A stretch of DNA of 64,000 nucleotides from positions 1 to 64,000 of the forward strand of contig NZ_RCNT01000002.1 of NCBI RefSeq assembly GCF_003688285.1, given 5' to 3'. The translations under genes and the position numbers were made by a program. The stretch is from Rhodophyticola porphyridii. Its GTDB lineage: Bacteria > Pseudomonadota > Alphaproteobacteria > Rhodobacterales > Rhodobacteraceae. How positions within the stretch are numbered: the stretch's first letter is position 1; every line of letters begins with the position of its first letter. Below, piece after piece: positions 1 to 7,197 of this stretch. The notes beneath the pieces were generated by a model. The model had not been told where the DNA came from and did no database searches. It saw only the letters and a program-made list of their open reading frames with translations.

Positions 1-56
1 AAGAAGGGTTCAAGACGCGCCATCTGCGCGTCGGTCAGCCAGAAAAGATCAGACAT
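1..56 (-). CDS. IS5-family transposase, N-terminal fragment cut by window edge
   Basis: Reading the minus strand from the ATG at 56-54 gives MSDLFWLTDAQMARLEPF, the characteristic opening of IS5-family (IS427-type) transposases, whose DDE catalytic residues lie further downstream and outside the window. Only 18 codons are visible. The identification rests on this short but very typical N-terminus and on the palindromic IS-like end about 55 bases upstream. Whether the transposase is intact cannot be judged here. Confidence 0.75.
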   Translation of the reverse strand, partial: MSDLFWLTDAQMARLEPF

Positions 57-120
57 GTTCACCGCTCGTTTTTTGAACCGTGAATCATGCCGCCACCCAA
101 AAATCAATGGGTCCTGACCC
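1..120 (-). mobile_element. End of an IS5-family insertion sequence (rest lies outside the window)
   Basis: The first 56 bases encode, on the minus strand, the start of an IS5-type transposase. From the start codon to about position 120 the sequence is non-coding and ends in the palindromic 12-mer GGGTCCTGACCC (109-120), which I take as the outer end of the terminal inverted repeat. Immediately after it (from 120) the reading frame shows serine-recombinase homology, so the IS appears to have landed inside that gene. The exact boundary and target duplication cannot be proven without the other IS end; TAG or CTAG at 120-123 is a candidate. Confidence 0.7.
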
Positions 121-1040
121 TAGAAACGTTTCCGAACTATCCGCACCTAAAAGACGGGAAGCTCAGGCAGCAGAGAGTCACCGATCTACTGACGCATCCG
201 ATTTACACAGGGCATATCTGCTCCGAGCGTTATGGCATCCACTGGCTGAAAGCACAGCACGAACCGTTGATCTCATTGGAGACCTTCGACAAGGTCCAGG
301 AACGCCGGTCTGGCAGCGTCAAAGCCCCTAAGCGCAAGAACATCGGAGATCATTTTGCGCTCCGGGGAATTGCTGTTTGTGGCTGCTGCGAGGTACCGCT
401 GCGCTCCTCCATCACGAGGGGTAACGGTGGGCAATATGCCTACTACCTGTGTCAGACCAAAGGCTGTGAGGCTTACGGCAAGTCGATCAAGCGTGACCAA
501 CTTGAGGACGATGTTGGCGAGATTATCAAATCACTCCAGCCGGATCAGAGCGTCGTGCAGCTTCTCACTGACATGTTCCGACACATCTGGGACGCCCGCC
601 GCACCCAAGCGGCAGAACTCAGGAGAGACGCGCAACGACAGCTCCGCGCGCTAGACAAGAAGATCGAAGCTTTGGTCAGCCGTGTTCTTACCGCCCAGAC
701 CGAGGCCATCGTCCCTGTGTACGAGGCGGAGATCGTGTCTCTGGAGCACGATAAAGCCCGCCTGGCTGAAAAGGTGCAAAAGCAGACCGAGCCCAAAGGC
801 TCCTTCGAAGAAAAACTAGAACCTGCGCTGACATTTCTCGCAAACCCTTGGAAACTATGGGAAACGCCTGGAGAAGCACAGGTACACCTGCGCCGTTTGG
901 TGCTCAAACTCGCCTTCGGAACCCGCATCAAATACTGCCGAAATCACGGAGCTAGAACCCCGGAAATTAGCTTTCCATTCAAAGTGTTAGATCGGTTTCA
1001 CATGCTCAGATGTCAAAATGGTGCGGACGGCGGGACTTGA
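120..1040 (+). pseudogene. Large serine recombinase, 5'-truncated by the IS element
   Basis: The frame encodes the C-terminal two thirds of a large serine recombinase. It has a recombinase domain (around QRVTDLLTHPIYTGHI), the zinc-ribbon region (CGCCEVP followed by YYLCQTKGCEAYGKS, four cysteines) and a long coiled coil with many Arg, Lys and Glu. The N-terminal catalytic resolvase domain with its nucleophilic serine is absent; recombinase homology begins about where the IS ends (L-E-T-F-P at 120). An ATG at 87 would open the frame but lies in IS sequence. The 3' end overlaps the tRNA-Leu 3' end by 22 nt, so the last seven residues are antisense tRNA sequence, as is common for integrases sitting at a tRNA. 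It is probably inactive, a relic of the element that inserted here. Confidence 0.85.
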
Positions 1041-1349
1041 ACCCGCACGATCATACGATCGAGAGATTTTCTTACCCGCTACGACTTTCGCCGCCGGCGC
1101 GCCTGCGCCGTTTGTGGTCTGGACTATCCCTTCACCATCACCGGTTCCCCGGTCTTAGGTGCTGCCCGTCTAGTCTCTACACCTTCCATTCGAGATCGTG
1201 TCTCGATTGGCTTGGCTCGGGATTGGCGTGAGCCGAAAGTTCAGCCGTTAGCTTTCCCCGAATTTGAGCAGTTCTACTCCCAACGTTTCCGCTGAGGCAC
1301 TCAAAACATGGCTTAAGTCTCTTGTGTCTACCGATTCCACCACGTCCGC
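1019..1349 (-). tRNA. trnL: tRNA-Leu(UAA) interrupted by a group I intron
   Basis: Exon 1 is 1315-1349 and exon 2 is 1019-1070, both on the minus strand. The spliced product is a class II tRNA. The acceptor GCGGACG pairs with CGTCCGC, followed by discriminator A and an encoded CCA. The D-arm is GTGG...GGTAGACAC and the anticodon stem is AGAGA/TCTCT. The anticodon loop CTTAAAA gives UAA; the variable arm is CGATC/GATCG; the T-arm is GCGGG-TTCAAGT-CCCGC. The intron splits the loop after U34. The exons resemble non-alphaproteobacterial tRNA-Leu more than the native fragment at 1539-1577 does, which suggests the gene arrived with the element. Tools that do not model introns would miss it. Confidence 0.93.
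1071..1314 (-). ncRNA. Self-splicing group I intron (IC3-like) in tRNA-Leu(UAA)
   Basis: This is a 244-nt insertion after U34 of the anticodon. All conserved core elements are visible in order on the minus strand. P is at 1248-1265 and Q at 1209-1225; CGGG/CCCG pair as P4. R is at 1165-1187 and contains GACTAGACGGG. S is at 1116-1132 and contains TAGTCC, so GACTA/TAGTC form P7. The exon ACTT pairs with GAGT inside the intron and leaves a U-G wobble at the 5' splice site (P1). The intron ends in G (omega-G) directly before AAAATC. The arrangement matches the cyanobacterial tRNA-Leu(UAA) intron closely. There is no open frame for a homing endonuclease. Splicing itself is inferred. Confidence 0.92.
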
Positions 1350-1538
1350 ATTCTTCATCTCTGGATGTCACACACTATAGCGCTGAACGCTACCACACTC
1401 TACGGGTAGCGCTCCAAGCTCCTGTACGGCACCCGGATCAGTCTTTCAAAACCACTCCTTTTCACTCGTTTCGCGATCTCTCTGAAATCACGATCAAAAT
1501 TTGTGACGCAAAAACCCAGTTTTTGTAAACAAAGGGGT
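1350..1538. other. Spacer between intron-bearing tRNA and the half tRNA: presumed terminal DNA of the integrated element
   Basis: These 189 bp are AT-richer than the surrounding chromosome and contain no plausible gene. They lie between the foreign tRNA-Leu and the 39-nt stub of the native tRNA-Leu, so they are read as the outermost part of the integrated element. The right end carries the inverted repeat at 1510-1542. The tRNA -10 box is at its left end. Confidence 0.5.
1374..1402 (-). promoter_or_regulatory. Possible promoter of the intron-bearing tRNA-Leu
   Basis: A TATAGT hexamer (1379-1374, minus strand) lies 25 nt upstream of the mature tRNA 5' end, a usual distance for a bacterial tRNA -10 box. 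The hexamer 17 nt further upstream (TAGAGT) is a poor -35. The gene might equally be read from the promoter of the disrupted native tRNA, which points the same way. Confidence 0.35.
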
Positions 1539-1542
1539 TTTT
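1510..1542. repeat. Inverted repeat at the element/chromosome junction
   Basis: Arms AAAAACCC (1510-1517) and GGGTTTTT (1535-1542) are perfect over 8 bp with a 17-nt loop. The right arm reaches into the anticodon-loop end of the tRNA stub (1539-1545). It could be part of the recombinase attachment site or, read on the minus strand where it ends in a T-run, a terminator for transcripts starting at the native tRNA promoter. Confidence 0.5.
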
Positions 1543-1577
1543 AAGTCCGGTCTGTCTACCAGTTCCAGCAAGCGGCC
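1539..1577 (-). pseudogene. 5' half of the native tRNA-Leu(UAA), truncated in the anticodon loop
   Basis: On the minus strand from 1577 the sequence reads as a tRNA-Leu 5' half: acceptor GGCCGCT, TG, D-arm CTGG...GGTAGACAG, anticodon stem CCGGA and loop CTTAAAA. At 1538 the match to a tRNA stops: the expected TCCGG of the 3' stem is replaced by ACCCC. The D-arm is of the alphaproteobacterial type (GCTGGAACTGGTAGACAG) and differs from the complete intron-bearing tRNA nearby. This is best explained as the chromosomal attachment site left after site-specific integration. The missing 3' half should lie at the other end of the element, left of this window. Confidence 0.85.
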
Positions 1578-1878
1578 ACGGATGCAGGCATACAAGGCCC
1601 GTCCTGCGGCGTCGAGGGGGGGCGTGCGGCCCGCGCCCGGCGCGTCTTCGCCCGAACGCATCTACGCCCTGCCGGGGATGGCAGGGCGCAGCACTGTTTT
1701 GCAAGCAAACAGACGGGCCCCCTGGGAGAAGGCGCCCGGCGATGACTGTGCCGCAGATCCGTTAATCCAACGTTAAGCCTGACGTTGCAGTTTTCCGCCG
1801 ATTTGCGACAGATCAAAGCGGGGCGGGGATGATCTTCGGATACTCGCCCCGGAAACGCGGCATTTGCCGGAGACCCCG
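1578..1878. other. Intergenic region with one hairpin; presumed native tRNA-Leu promoter
   Basis: No gene is seen. A perfect 9-bp hairpin CGCCCTGCC/GGCAGGGCG with a 6-nt loop lies at 1665-1688; it has no T-tract on either side. Upstream of the tRNA stub a weak TATGCC (1592-1587, minus) could be its -10 box. This stretch would have driven the native tRNA-Leu before the insertion. Confidence 0.4.
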
Positions 1879-2664
1879 ATGGCCCGACACCGCCCAGAAC
1901 TGCTGACCGTGACGCCGCCCATATTGGAGCGGTCCGGATTTGAGGATATCGACCGCGCCCTGGCGCTGAGCGGCCCGGTGATGTGCCGCGACTGGCTTCT
2001 GGCGCGGTTTCAGGAAGGCTTGCAGCTTCGCATGCTGCGCGCGCCCGATCAGGGGTTCATCGCGTTCACGCCGGGCCGGTCGGCCTGGGCACCCATCGAG
2101 GGGGCCGGCGATGCGGTGGTGGTTCACGATCTTCGCGCGGGCCCGCAATCCATGGGGCCGGGTACCGTGCGCCGGCTTTGGGGGGCGGTGGAAGATTGGG
2201 CGCGATTCTACGGGTTTGCGGCGGTGCTGGCCCAGAGCGGCCCGGCGCTTGGCCTGATTCCGCCGGAGTTCGTGACCGGGCGGGGATATCATTGCCTGGA
2301 CCGGACCGAGGGAAACACGCGGCTGATGGGCAAGATCCTGCAAGGCCCGATGGCGCTGCCCCGCCTGCCGCAGGACTGGACCCGGCGGGCGGCCTGTCTC
2401 GGGCCGGGGCTGGTGATCCAGAGCACGGGGCTGTCGGTGCAGCTTGAGGCCCGCGCGCAGAGCCTTCTGGACCGGGCCCGCAACGCCGGCCTGGCCGCGC
2501 GTCACGACCGGTTGGAGACCGCCAGTGCGGCCCGCACCCGCTCGGTCAGCCCGGCCGCGCTTTTCTCCGTGGTTCTGGACGGGGCGGTGATCCCGTCAGA
2601 CGGGCTGTCGGAGATGCAGATCTGGTCTGCGATCCGGCGGCGGTCGGGTCCGGGCGACATCTGA
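1879..2664 (+). CDS. Conserved hypothetical protein, possibly acetyltransferase-like
   Basis: A 261-residue soluble protein of the kind found across Rhodobacteraceae. The ATG at 1879 is preceded by GGAG at a good distance; a TTG at 1864 is a less likely start. The segment running through GFIAFTPGR, VVVHDLR and GYHCLDR has the alternating strand and glycine pattern of GNAT-like folds, but no acetyl-CoA loop is clear, so the function is open. It stands alone, between the tRNA junction and the minus-strand apt gene. A long minus-strand frame over the same DNA has no family resemblance and is judged a shadow. Confidence 0.7.
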   Translation: MARHRPELLTVTPPILERSGFEDIDRALALSGPVMCRDWLLARFQEGLQLRMLRAPDQGFIAFTPGRSAWAPIEGAGDAVVVHDLRAGPQSMGPGTVRRLWGAVEDWARFYGFAAVLAQSGPALGLIPPEFVTGRGYHCLDRTEGNTRLMGKILQGPMALPRLPQDWTRRAACLGPGLVIQSTGLSVQLEARAQSLLDRARNAGLAARHDRLETASAARTRSVSPAALFSVVLDGAVIPSDGLSEMQIWSAIRRRSGPGDI

Positions 2665-2720
2665 CGCCTCGGGCGCCGGCGCCATGGCGCCAAGTGGCCG
2701 CATCCAGCGGGCGTGTCGCG

Positions 2721-3260
2721 CTAGTCGCCCTCGTAGCTGCACAGCGCATGGACCGACATTCCCATCGCCTCAAGGCGGGCGCGCCCGCCCAGATCGGGCA
2801 GGTCCACGACGAATGCCGTGCCCATGACCTCGGCCCCCAGACGTTCGATCAGCTTGATCCCGGCCTCGGCGGTGCCGCCGGTGGCCAGCAGGTCATCGAC
2901 CAGCAGGACCGTCTCACCGGGGCTGAACGCGTCGTCATGGATCTCTACTGTCGCGCGGCCATATTCCAGCTCGTAATCCTGCGCGATGGTCCTGGCCGGA
3001 AGCTTGCCCGCCTTGCGGATCGGCACGAAACCCTTGGACAGCTGATGGGCCACCGCGCCGCCCAGAATGAAGCCCCGCGCCTCCAGCCCGGCCACCTTGT
3101 CGATGCGTTGGCCGACGAAGGGCGCAAGCAACTGATCGACGGCCAGACGAAACCCGCGCGGGTCCTGAAACAGCGTGGTGACATCGCGGAACATGATGCC
3201 GTCATGGGGGAAATTCGGGATCGTGCGGATGTAATCCTGCACCTGTTTGTGATCAAGCAT
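2721..3260 (-). CDS. apt: Adenine phosphoribosyltransferase
   Basis: Converts adenine and PRPP to AMP in purine salvage. The 179-residue length is typical. The PRPP-binding loop [13 protein letters not shown] sits at about residues 118-130, and [11 protein letters not shown] matches the family motif near residue 58. The ATG at 3260 is chosen because the protein then starts [11 protein letters not shown] as in orthologues; a GTG at 3293 would add 11 residues. It supplies the complement of MtnP, encoded nearby on the same strand: MtnP releases adenine from methylthioadenosine and Apt recycles it. Confidence 0.95.
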   Translation of the reverse strand: MLDHKQVQDYIRTIPNFPHDGIMFRDVTTLFQDPRGFRLAVDQLLAPFVGQRIDKVAGLEARGFILGGAVAHQLSKGFVPIRKAGKLPARTIAQDYELEYGRATVEIHDDAFSPGETVLLVDDLLATGGTAEAGIKLIERLGAEVMGTAFVVDLPDLGGRARLEAMGMSVHALCSYEGD

Positions 3261-3346
3261 CGGTTCAGCGGATCCTGTTTTGCCGGTGGCCACCCGGAGG
3301 AGTGTAGCGGGTTCGCACCTGTCGAACAGCCCTTATTGCCGCGCTG

Positions 3347-4009
3347 TCAGAACCGGGGGTAGTGGCGGCGCAGCGCCTCGGCATCCTGACCGCTCAGGCG
3401 GGTGACGGAATTGCTCTCTTCCGAGAAGATCGAGCGGCGATAGACGGGCGAGGCGATATCCGTATGCAGGCCAAGCGCCTGCACCAGTTCTTCCAGAATC
3501 ACGCTGGCGACCTCGCGGCGGCGAATATCGCGGCTGATGGCAATGGCCGCGGCGGTGATATCGGGCCCGCGGGACCGCAGCGCGACGCGCCCGATGGAGA
3601 TCGTCGCGCCATCCAGCTCGCTGTTGCCGGTGCCGCTGATCTGGCCGCCCTGGGAGGTGTCCAGCAGATAGACCGGAATGTCGAAAGCGCCTTCATAGGC
3701 GCGTTCCAGAAACAGCCGCGCGCCGGAGGCGTTGACCTCGTCGATCGCGGCATCCAGCGCGGCATCGACCAGATCGAGCTTGTAATCGGGGAAGCTCATG
3801 CCGACCGCCGCGATACCGACGCGCAGGCGCAGCTGGCGGTCGCGGGGCCAGCGGATCTGCGGCTTGGTGCACTCCGCATCCGGGGCCGCCCCGCAGGAGA
3901 CGAGACGGTAGAAATCATCGTCGCTGATGATCTCGGACACCGCGACGAATTCCTGTGCGGCGGCGGGCACGGGCAGGAGGGCGGCAAGAAAGGTGCGGCG
4001 GGTCAGCAT
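3347..4009 (-). CDS. DUF2927 family exported protein
   Basis: A 220-residue protein with an N-terminal export signal: MLTRRTFLAALLPVPAAAQ, with twin arginines followed by a hydrophobic stretch and an AxA-type cleavage site, so Tat or Sec export. The mature part matches the DUF2927 pattern, including EELVQALGL near the C-terminus and the LSGQDAEALRRHY ending. The glutamate-rich EELVQALG helix recalls metalloprotease-like folds, but no HExxH is present and the function is unknown. It lies between lysE-like and apt on the same strand. Confidence 0.8.
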   Translation of the reverse strand: MLTRRTFLAALLPVPAAAQEFVAVSEIISDDDFYRLVSCGAAPDAECTKPQIRWPRDRQLRLRVGIAAVGMSFPDYKLDLVDAALDAAIDEVNASGARLFLERAYEGAFDIPVYLLDTSQGGQISGTGNSELDGATISIGRVALRSRGPDITAAAIAISRDIRRREVASVILEELVQALGLHTDIASPVYRRSIFSEESNSVTRLSGQDAEALRRHYPRF

Positions 4010-4094
4010 GCGTTTGTGATGGGCGAGGGATGCGGGGGTTTCAAGCGGTCCGGCCACCGGTCGTGGGCAGGTGTTGCAGCCTGGGCGCGCCCTG

Positions 4095-4736
4095 TCAGCC
4101 CTGCGCGCGGCGCAGCGTGGCAGTCAGCACGCCCATGCCGATCAGCGTTGCACCCCCCGCCCGGGTCAGCCAGGCGATGACGCCGGGCTGCCTCAGACGG
4201 GCGCGCAACTGGTCCGCCAGCAGCGCATAGGCCAGCGCATTGAGCGTCGCCAGGCCCACGAAGCTGCCGATCAGAATGACGAATTGCGGGATCAGCGGGC
4301 GATCCGGATCGACGAATTGCGGAACGAAGGCGATGAAAAAGGCGATGGATTTGGGGTTGAGCGCGGTGACGGCGGCCGCATGGGAAAAGGTCTTTCCCGC
4401 GGTGATCTCCGCCGTCGCCGGCAGGTTGCCGAGGTCGTCCGGGCCACCCCGTCCCGCCGTGCGGATCAGCCGGATCCCCAGCCAGATCAGATAGACCGCG
4501 CCGACCCATTTCAGTACGGTGAAGAGAGTGGCCGAAGTCAGAACCAGGGCGCCAAGCCCGGCCAGCGACACGGTCATTGCGAGCAGATCGCCAAGGGCCA
4601 CGCCCGCCGCCGTGGAGACCGCGACCCGGCGGCCTTGGCTGAGCGCGTAGGAGAGCACCAGAAGCACCGTCGGCCCCGGGATCAGCAGGAGCGCGGTGGA
4701 GGCCGCGACGAAGGCGAGCCAGGTATCGAAACTCAT
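4095..4736 (-). CDS. LysE/RhtB-family amino-acid exporter
   Basis: A 213-residue membrane protein with about six hydrophobic helices. It shows the family N-terminal pattern LLLIPGPTVLLVLSYALSQG and the central TALNPKSIAFFIAFVPQF motif of LysE/RhtB transporters, which export amino acids or derivatives such as homoserine lactone. Two start codons are adjacent (ATGATG at 4739 and 4736). AGGAG lies 4 nt before the first and 7 nt before the second, which favours 4736. The gene follows mtnP on the same strand with about 100 bp between them. Confidence 0.9.
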   Translation of the reverse strand: MSFDTWLAFVAASTALLLIPGPTVLLVLSYALSQGRRVAVSTAAGVALGDLLAMTVSLAGLGALVLTSATLFTVLKWVGAVYLIWLGIRLIRTAGRGGPDDLGNLPATAEITAGKTFSHAAAVTALNPKSIAFFIAFVPQFVDPDRPLIPQFVILIGSFVGLATLNALAYALLADQLRARLRQPGVIAWLTRAGGATLIGMGVLTATLRRAQG

Positions 4737-4837
4737 CATCTGTCTCCTTTCGATGCCGGGCGCGCACCGGTGCGGGCCTCGTGGCGCGGTCAGAAGAGCC
4801 GAACGGGATCGGACCCGCAAGATCGTCCTGCATGATC

Positions 4838-5710
4838 TTACCCCAGAACCCGCCCCGCCACGGCATCCAGCTTGGCGAGCATGGCCGGATCACGCGCTTC
4901 GGGCGCAGTCAGGATCGCATGCTCCAGCGCCCGGTCGCAACCATGGGGGCAGGGAGCGCGCGAGGCGCCGAGCAGGCCCGGCAACCCGGCAACCAGCGCC
5001 CGCGCCTTGCCGGCATTGCCGGTCAGCGTGGCGATGATCTCGCTGATATCCACCGCGCCGTGATCGGGGTGCCAGCTGTCGTAGTCGGTGATCATGGCGA
5101 CGGAGGCATAGCAAAGCTCCGCCTCGCGGGCCAGTTTCGCCTCGGGCATGTTGGTCATGCCGATCACGTCGCAGCCCCAGACATCGCGGTAGAGCCTCGA
5201 TTCCGCCAGCGAGGAAAACTGCGGCCCCTCCATCGCCAGATAGGTGCCGCCGTCATGAACGGTGACCCCCGCATCCCGCGCCGCGCTGGCACAGGCCGCG
5301 CCAAGCCGGGGGCAGGTGGGGTGGGCCACGCTGACATGTGCCACCAGACCGGGCCCGAAGAAGCTTTTCTCGCGCGCGAATGTCCGGTCGATGAACTGAT
5401 CGACGATGACGAAATCGCCCGGCGCCATGTCCTCGCGGAAGGAGCCGCAGGCGGACACCGAGATCACATCCGTCACGCCCGCCCGTTTCATCGCGTCGAT
5501 GTTCGCCCGATAGGGAACGGAAGAGGGGCTGTGCACATGGCCGCGCCCGTGGCGGGGCAGGAACACCATCTTCACCCCCGCCAGACGGCCGATCAGCATC
5601 GCGTCCGACGGTGCGCCGAAGGCGCTGTCGATCCGCGTCCAGTCCGCGCCCTCCAGCCCGTCGATCTCGTAGACGCCCGAGCCGCCAATGACCCCGATCA
5701 CCGTTTCCAT
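4838..5710 (-). CDS. mtnP: S-methyl-5'-thioadenosine phosphorylase
   Basis: A 290-residue PNP-family enzyme that cleaves methylthioadenosine, a by-product of polyamine and homoserine-lactone synthesis, to adenine and methylthioribose 1-phosphate. Visible motifs are VIGGSGVYEI at the N-terminus, the phosphate-binding RHGRGH, YLAMEGPQFSS, and GMTNMPEAKLAREAELCYA with the substrate-binding Asn-Met. TDYDSW follows. The start MET at 5710 is used because the upstream residues are not conserved in type. A promoter-like pair lies at 5741-5769. Confidence 0.95.
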   Translation of the reverse strand: METVIGVIGGSGVYEIDGLEGADWTRIDSAFGAPSDAMLIGRLAGVKMVFLPRHGRGHVHSPSSVPYRANIDAMKRAGVTDVISVSACGSFREDMAPGDFVIVDQFIDRTFAREKSFFGPGLVAHVSVAHPTCPRLGAACASAARDAGVTVHDGGTYLAMEGPQFSSLAESRLYRDVWGCDVIGMTNMPEAKLAREAELCYASVAMITDYDSWHPDHGAVDISEIIATLTGNAGKARALVAGLPGLLGASRAPCPHGCDRALEHAILTAPEARDPAMLAKLDAVAGRVLG

Positions 5711-5740
5711 GCCTATCCCCTTCTGCAAGCCAGCCGCAAC

Positions 5741-5769
5741 AGGCTAGCCGGGCGGCAAAGGGCGGGCAA
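5741..5769 (-). promoter_or_regulatory. Candidate promoter for mtnP
   Basis: On the minus strand TTGCCC (5769-5764) and TAGCCT (5746-5741) are separated by 17 nt and lie about 31 nt before the mtnP start. This fits a housekeeping promoter. Confidence 0.45.
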
Positions 5770-5947
5770 CCGGCCGCAGGCGCGGCGCGGCCTGGTGGCC
5801 CGTAAATACACGCGCCGGTCGGAAAAATGGCGGATGTCCTGTTCAGATCTTGTGCGCTCCGGCGCGCAGCGCGGAGAAGTTGGGCGCACCCAAAAAGGCC
5901 GGTTCCGCGGGATCGGGCTGGCCCGCGGGGCGCAGGCCACGCCGCGG

Positions 5948-7054
5948 TCAGCTTTCCTTCATCTCGGGCATCGGGTTCCAGTCGAAATAGGCGCGCACCA
6001 GCCCGTGATCGCTGGCCCCGATTTCCGCCAGTTCCGCCTTGCTTTCACGGTTCAGGTGATCGTTGATCACCTCCGCCTCGCGAAAGCTCCATTGCCGCTT
6101 GCGGGCGTGGTCGTAGAATTCCTCGGACACCATGATATGGTCGAGGCTTTCCATCTTGTTGCGGAAGATATGGGTGTAATAGACGTGGCGGAGCGACCGG
6201 TATTGCTGCAATCGCTCCACAGCGTAAAGCCCCGCATCGGAGCGGGACCCGGCGGTTGATTTCTCCTCCAGCCGGTAGCCGGGCTGCCCCGAGATCATCT
6301 CGGTGGTGACCGACAGGCTGTCGTCATTCAGATCGCCCAGCACCACGACGGGGCTCAACGCCTCGCCCTTGATCTCGGCATCGAGCATCACGCGCAGGGC
6401 GGCGGCCTCCATCACGCGGCGGATATGGGCCACCGCGCTTTTCACCACCGATCCGTGCAGGTCCAGCACCGGCGGCGCATCGCGGAAGGACAGGCGCGCC
6501 GGCCCCTTCGATTTCAGATGAGCCACGAAAAGCTGTACCGGAGGCGGTTTCGGGCGGGTGCCCGTCGGCTGGATCTGCGCGCGCAGCACCGGGCGCGAAA
6601 ACTCCGAGATGGTGACGGTGATCTCTTCCTCGCTGCCCCAGACCTCGCGCAACCCGTCAAGCCGGAAGGTCTCGGGGAAGGACGCGACCCATTCGGCGCT
6701 GCCCGCGATCAGCTGGCTTTCCCCGTCCTCGCCCCGCCGCACGGCCAGCGCCACCTGCGGGCGGCCCTTGCCCGGCGCGTCACGGGCGATGATGTCATAC
6801 TGATCGCGCAGGCCCGCCGCCTCGAACGCTTCGATCAACGCGGCGGCGGACCAGACTTCCTGAAAGCCGATCACCTCCGCATCCAGCAGTTGCAGGGCCT
6901 GTGCGGTCCAGCGGATCTTGCGGGCATAGGCCTCCTGCCCGTCGGCGTCATCGGCAAGTGCGGGCTTGCTGCCATAGGTGATCTGGCCGGGCAGGGACAG
7001 GTTCAGCAGGTTGAAGGTGGCGAAGCTCAGATCGCGGCGATTGGTACGTGGCAA
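5948..7054 (-). CDS. Endonuclease/exonuclease/phosphatase-family protein
   Basis: A 368-residue member of the EEP superfamily (DNase I / sphingomyelinase fold). The signature blocks appear in order: SFATFNLLNL, GFQEVW (metal-binding Glu), LFVAHLKSKG, VVVLGDLNDDS (catalytic Asp-Asn), SLDHIMVSEEF and the C-terminal GASDHGLV (catalytic Asp-His). All metal-ligand and catalytic residues are present, so it should be an active metal-dependent phosphodiesterase or nuclease. There is no signal peptide, so it is probably cytoplasmic. The substrate cannot be told. It is transcribed divergently from the flavodoxin-like gene at 7198. Confidence 0.88.
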   Translation of the reverse strand: MPRTNRRDLSFATFNLLNLSLPGQITYGSKPALADDADGQEAYARKIRWTAQALQLLDAEVIGFQEVWSAAALIEAFEAAGLRDQYDIIARDAPGKGRPQVALAVRRGEDGESQLIAGSAEWVASFPETFRLDGLREVWGSEEEITVTISEFSRPVLRAQIQPTGTRPKPPPVQLFVAHLKSKGPARLSFRDAPPVLDLHGSVVKSAVAHIRRVMEAAALRVMLDAEIKGEALSPVVVLGDLNDDSLSVTTEMISGQPGYRLEEKSTAGSRSDAGLYAVERLQQYRSLRHVYYTHIFRNKMESLDHIMVSEEFYDHARKRQWSFREAEVINDHLNRESKAELAEIGASDHGLVRAYFDWNPMPEMKES

Positions 7055-7197
7055 CGGAAACTCCTTTCACGACGATGGCGCAGTTTATCACACTCCCGTG
7101 TGTCAGGCGCGTTAAGGCAGGGCGCGGAATTGACATCTGCCGCGAGGTACTTATTTGCACGATACAATAGTTAACAAAAACAGAGGTCTTCGGGCAG

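Noticed and set aside
1071-1314. Homing endonuclease gene inside the group I intron
   Set aside because: The intron is only 244 nt and shows no credible open frame with a LAGLIDADG, GIY-YIG or HNH motif.
1813-2505. Long minus-strand open frame of 230 codons opposite the 1879-2664 gene
   Set aside because: Pro/Arg/Gln/His-rich composition with no family pattern; the plus-strand frame has a ribosome-binding site and normal codon use.
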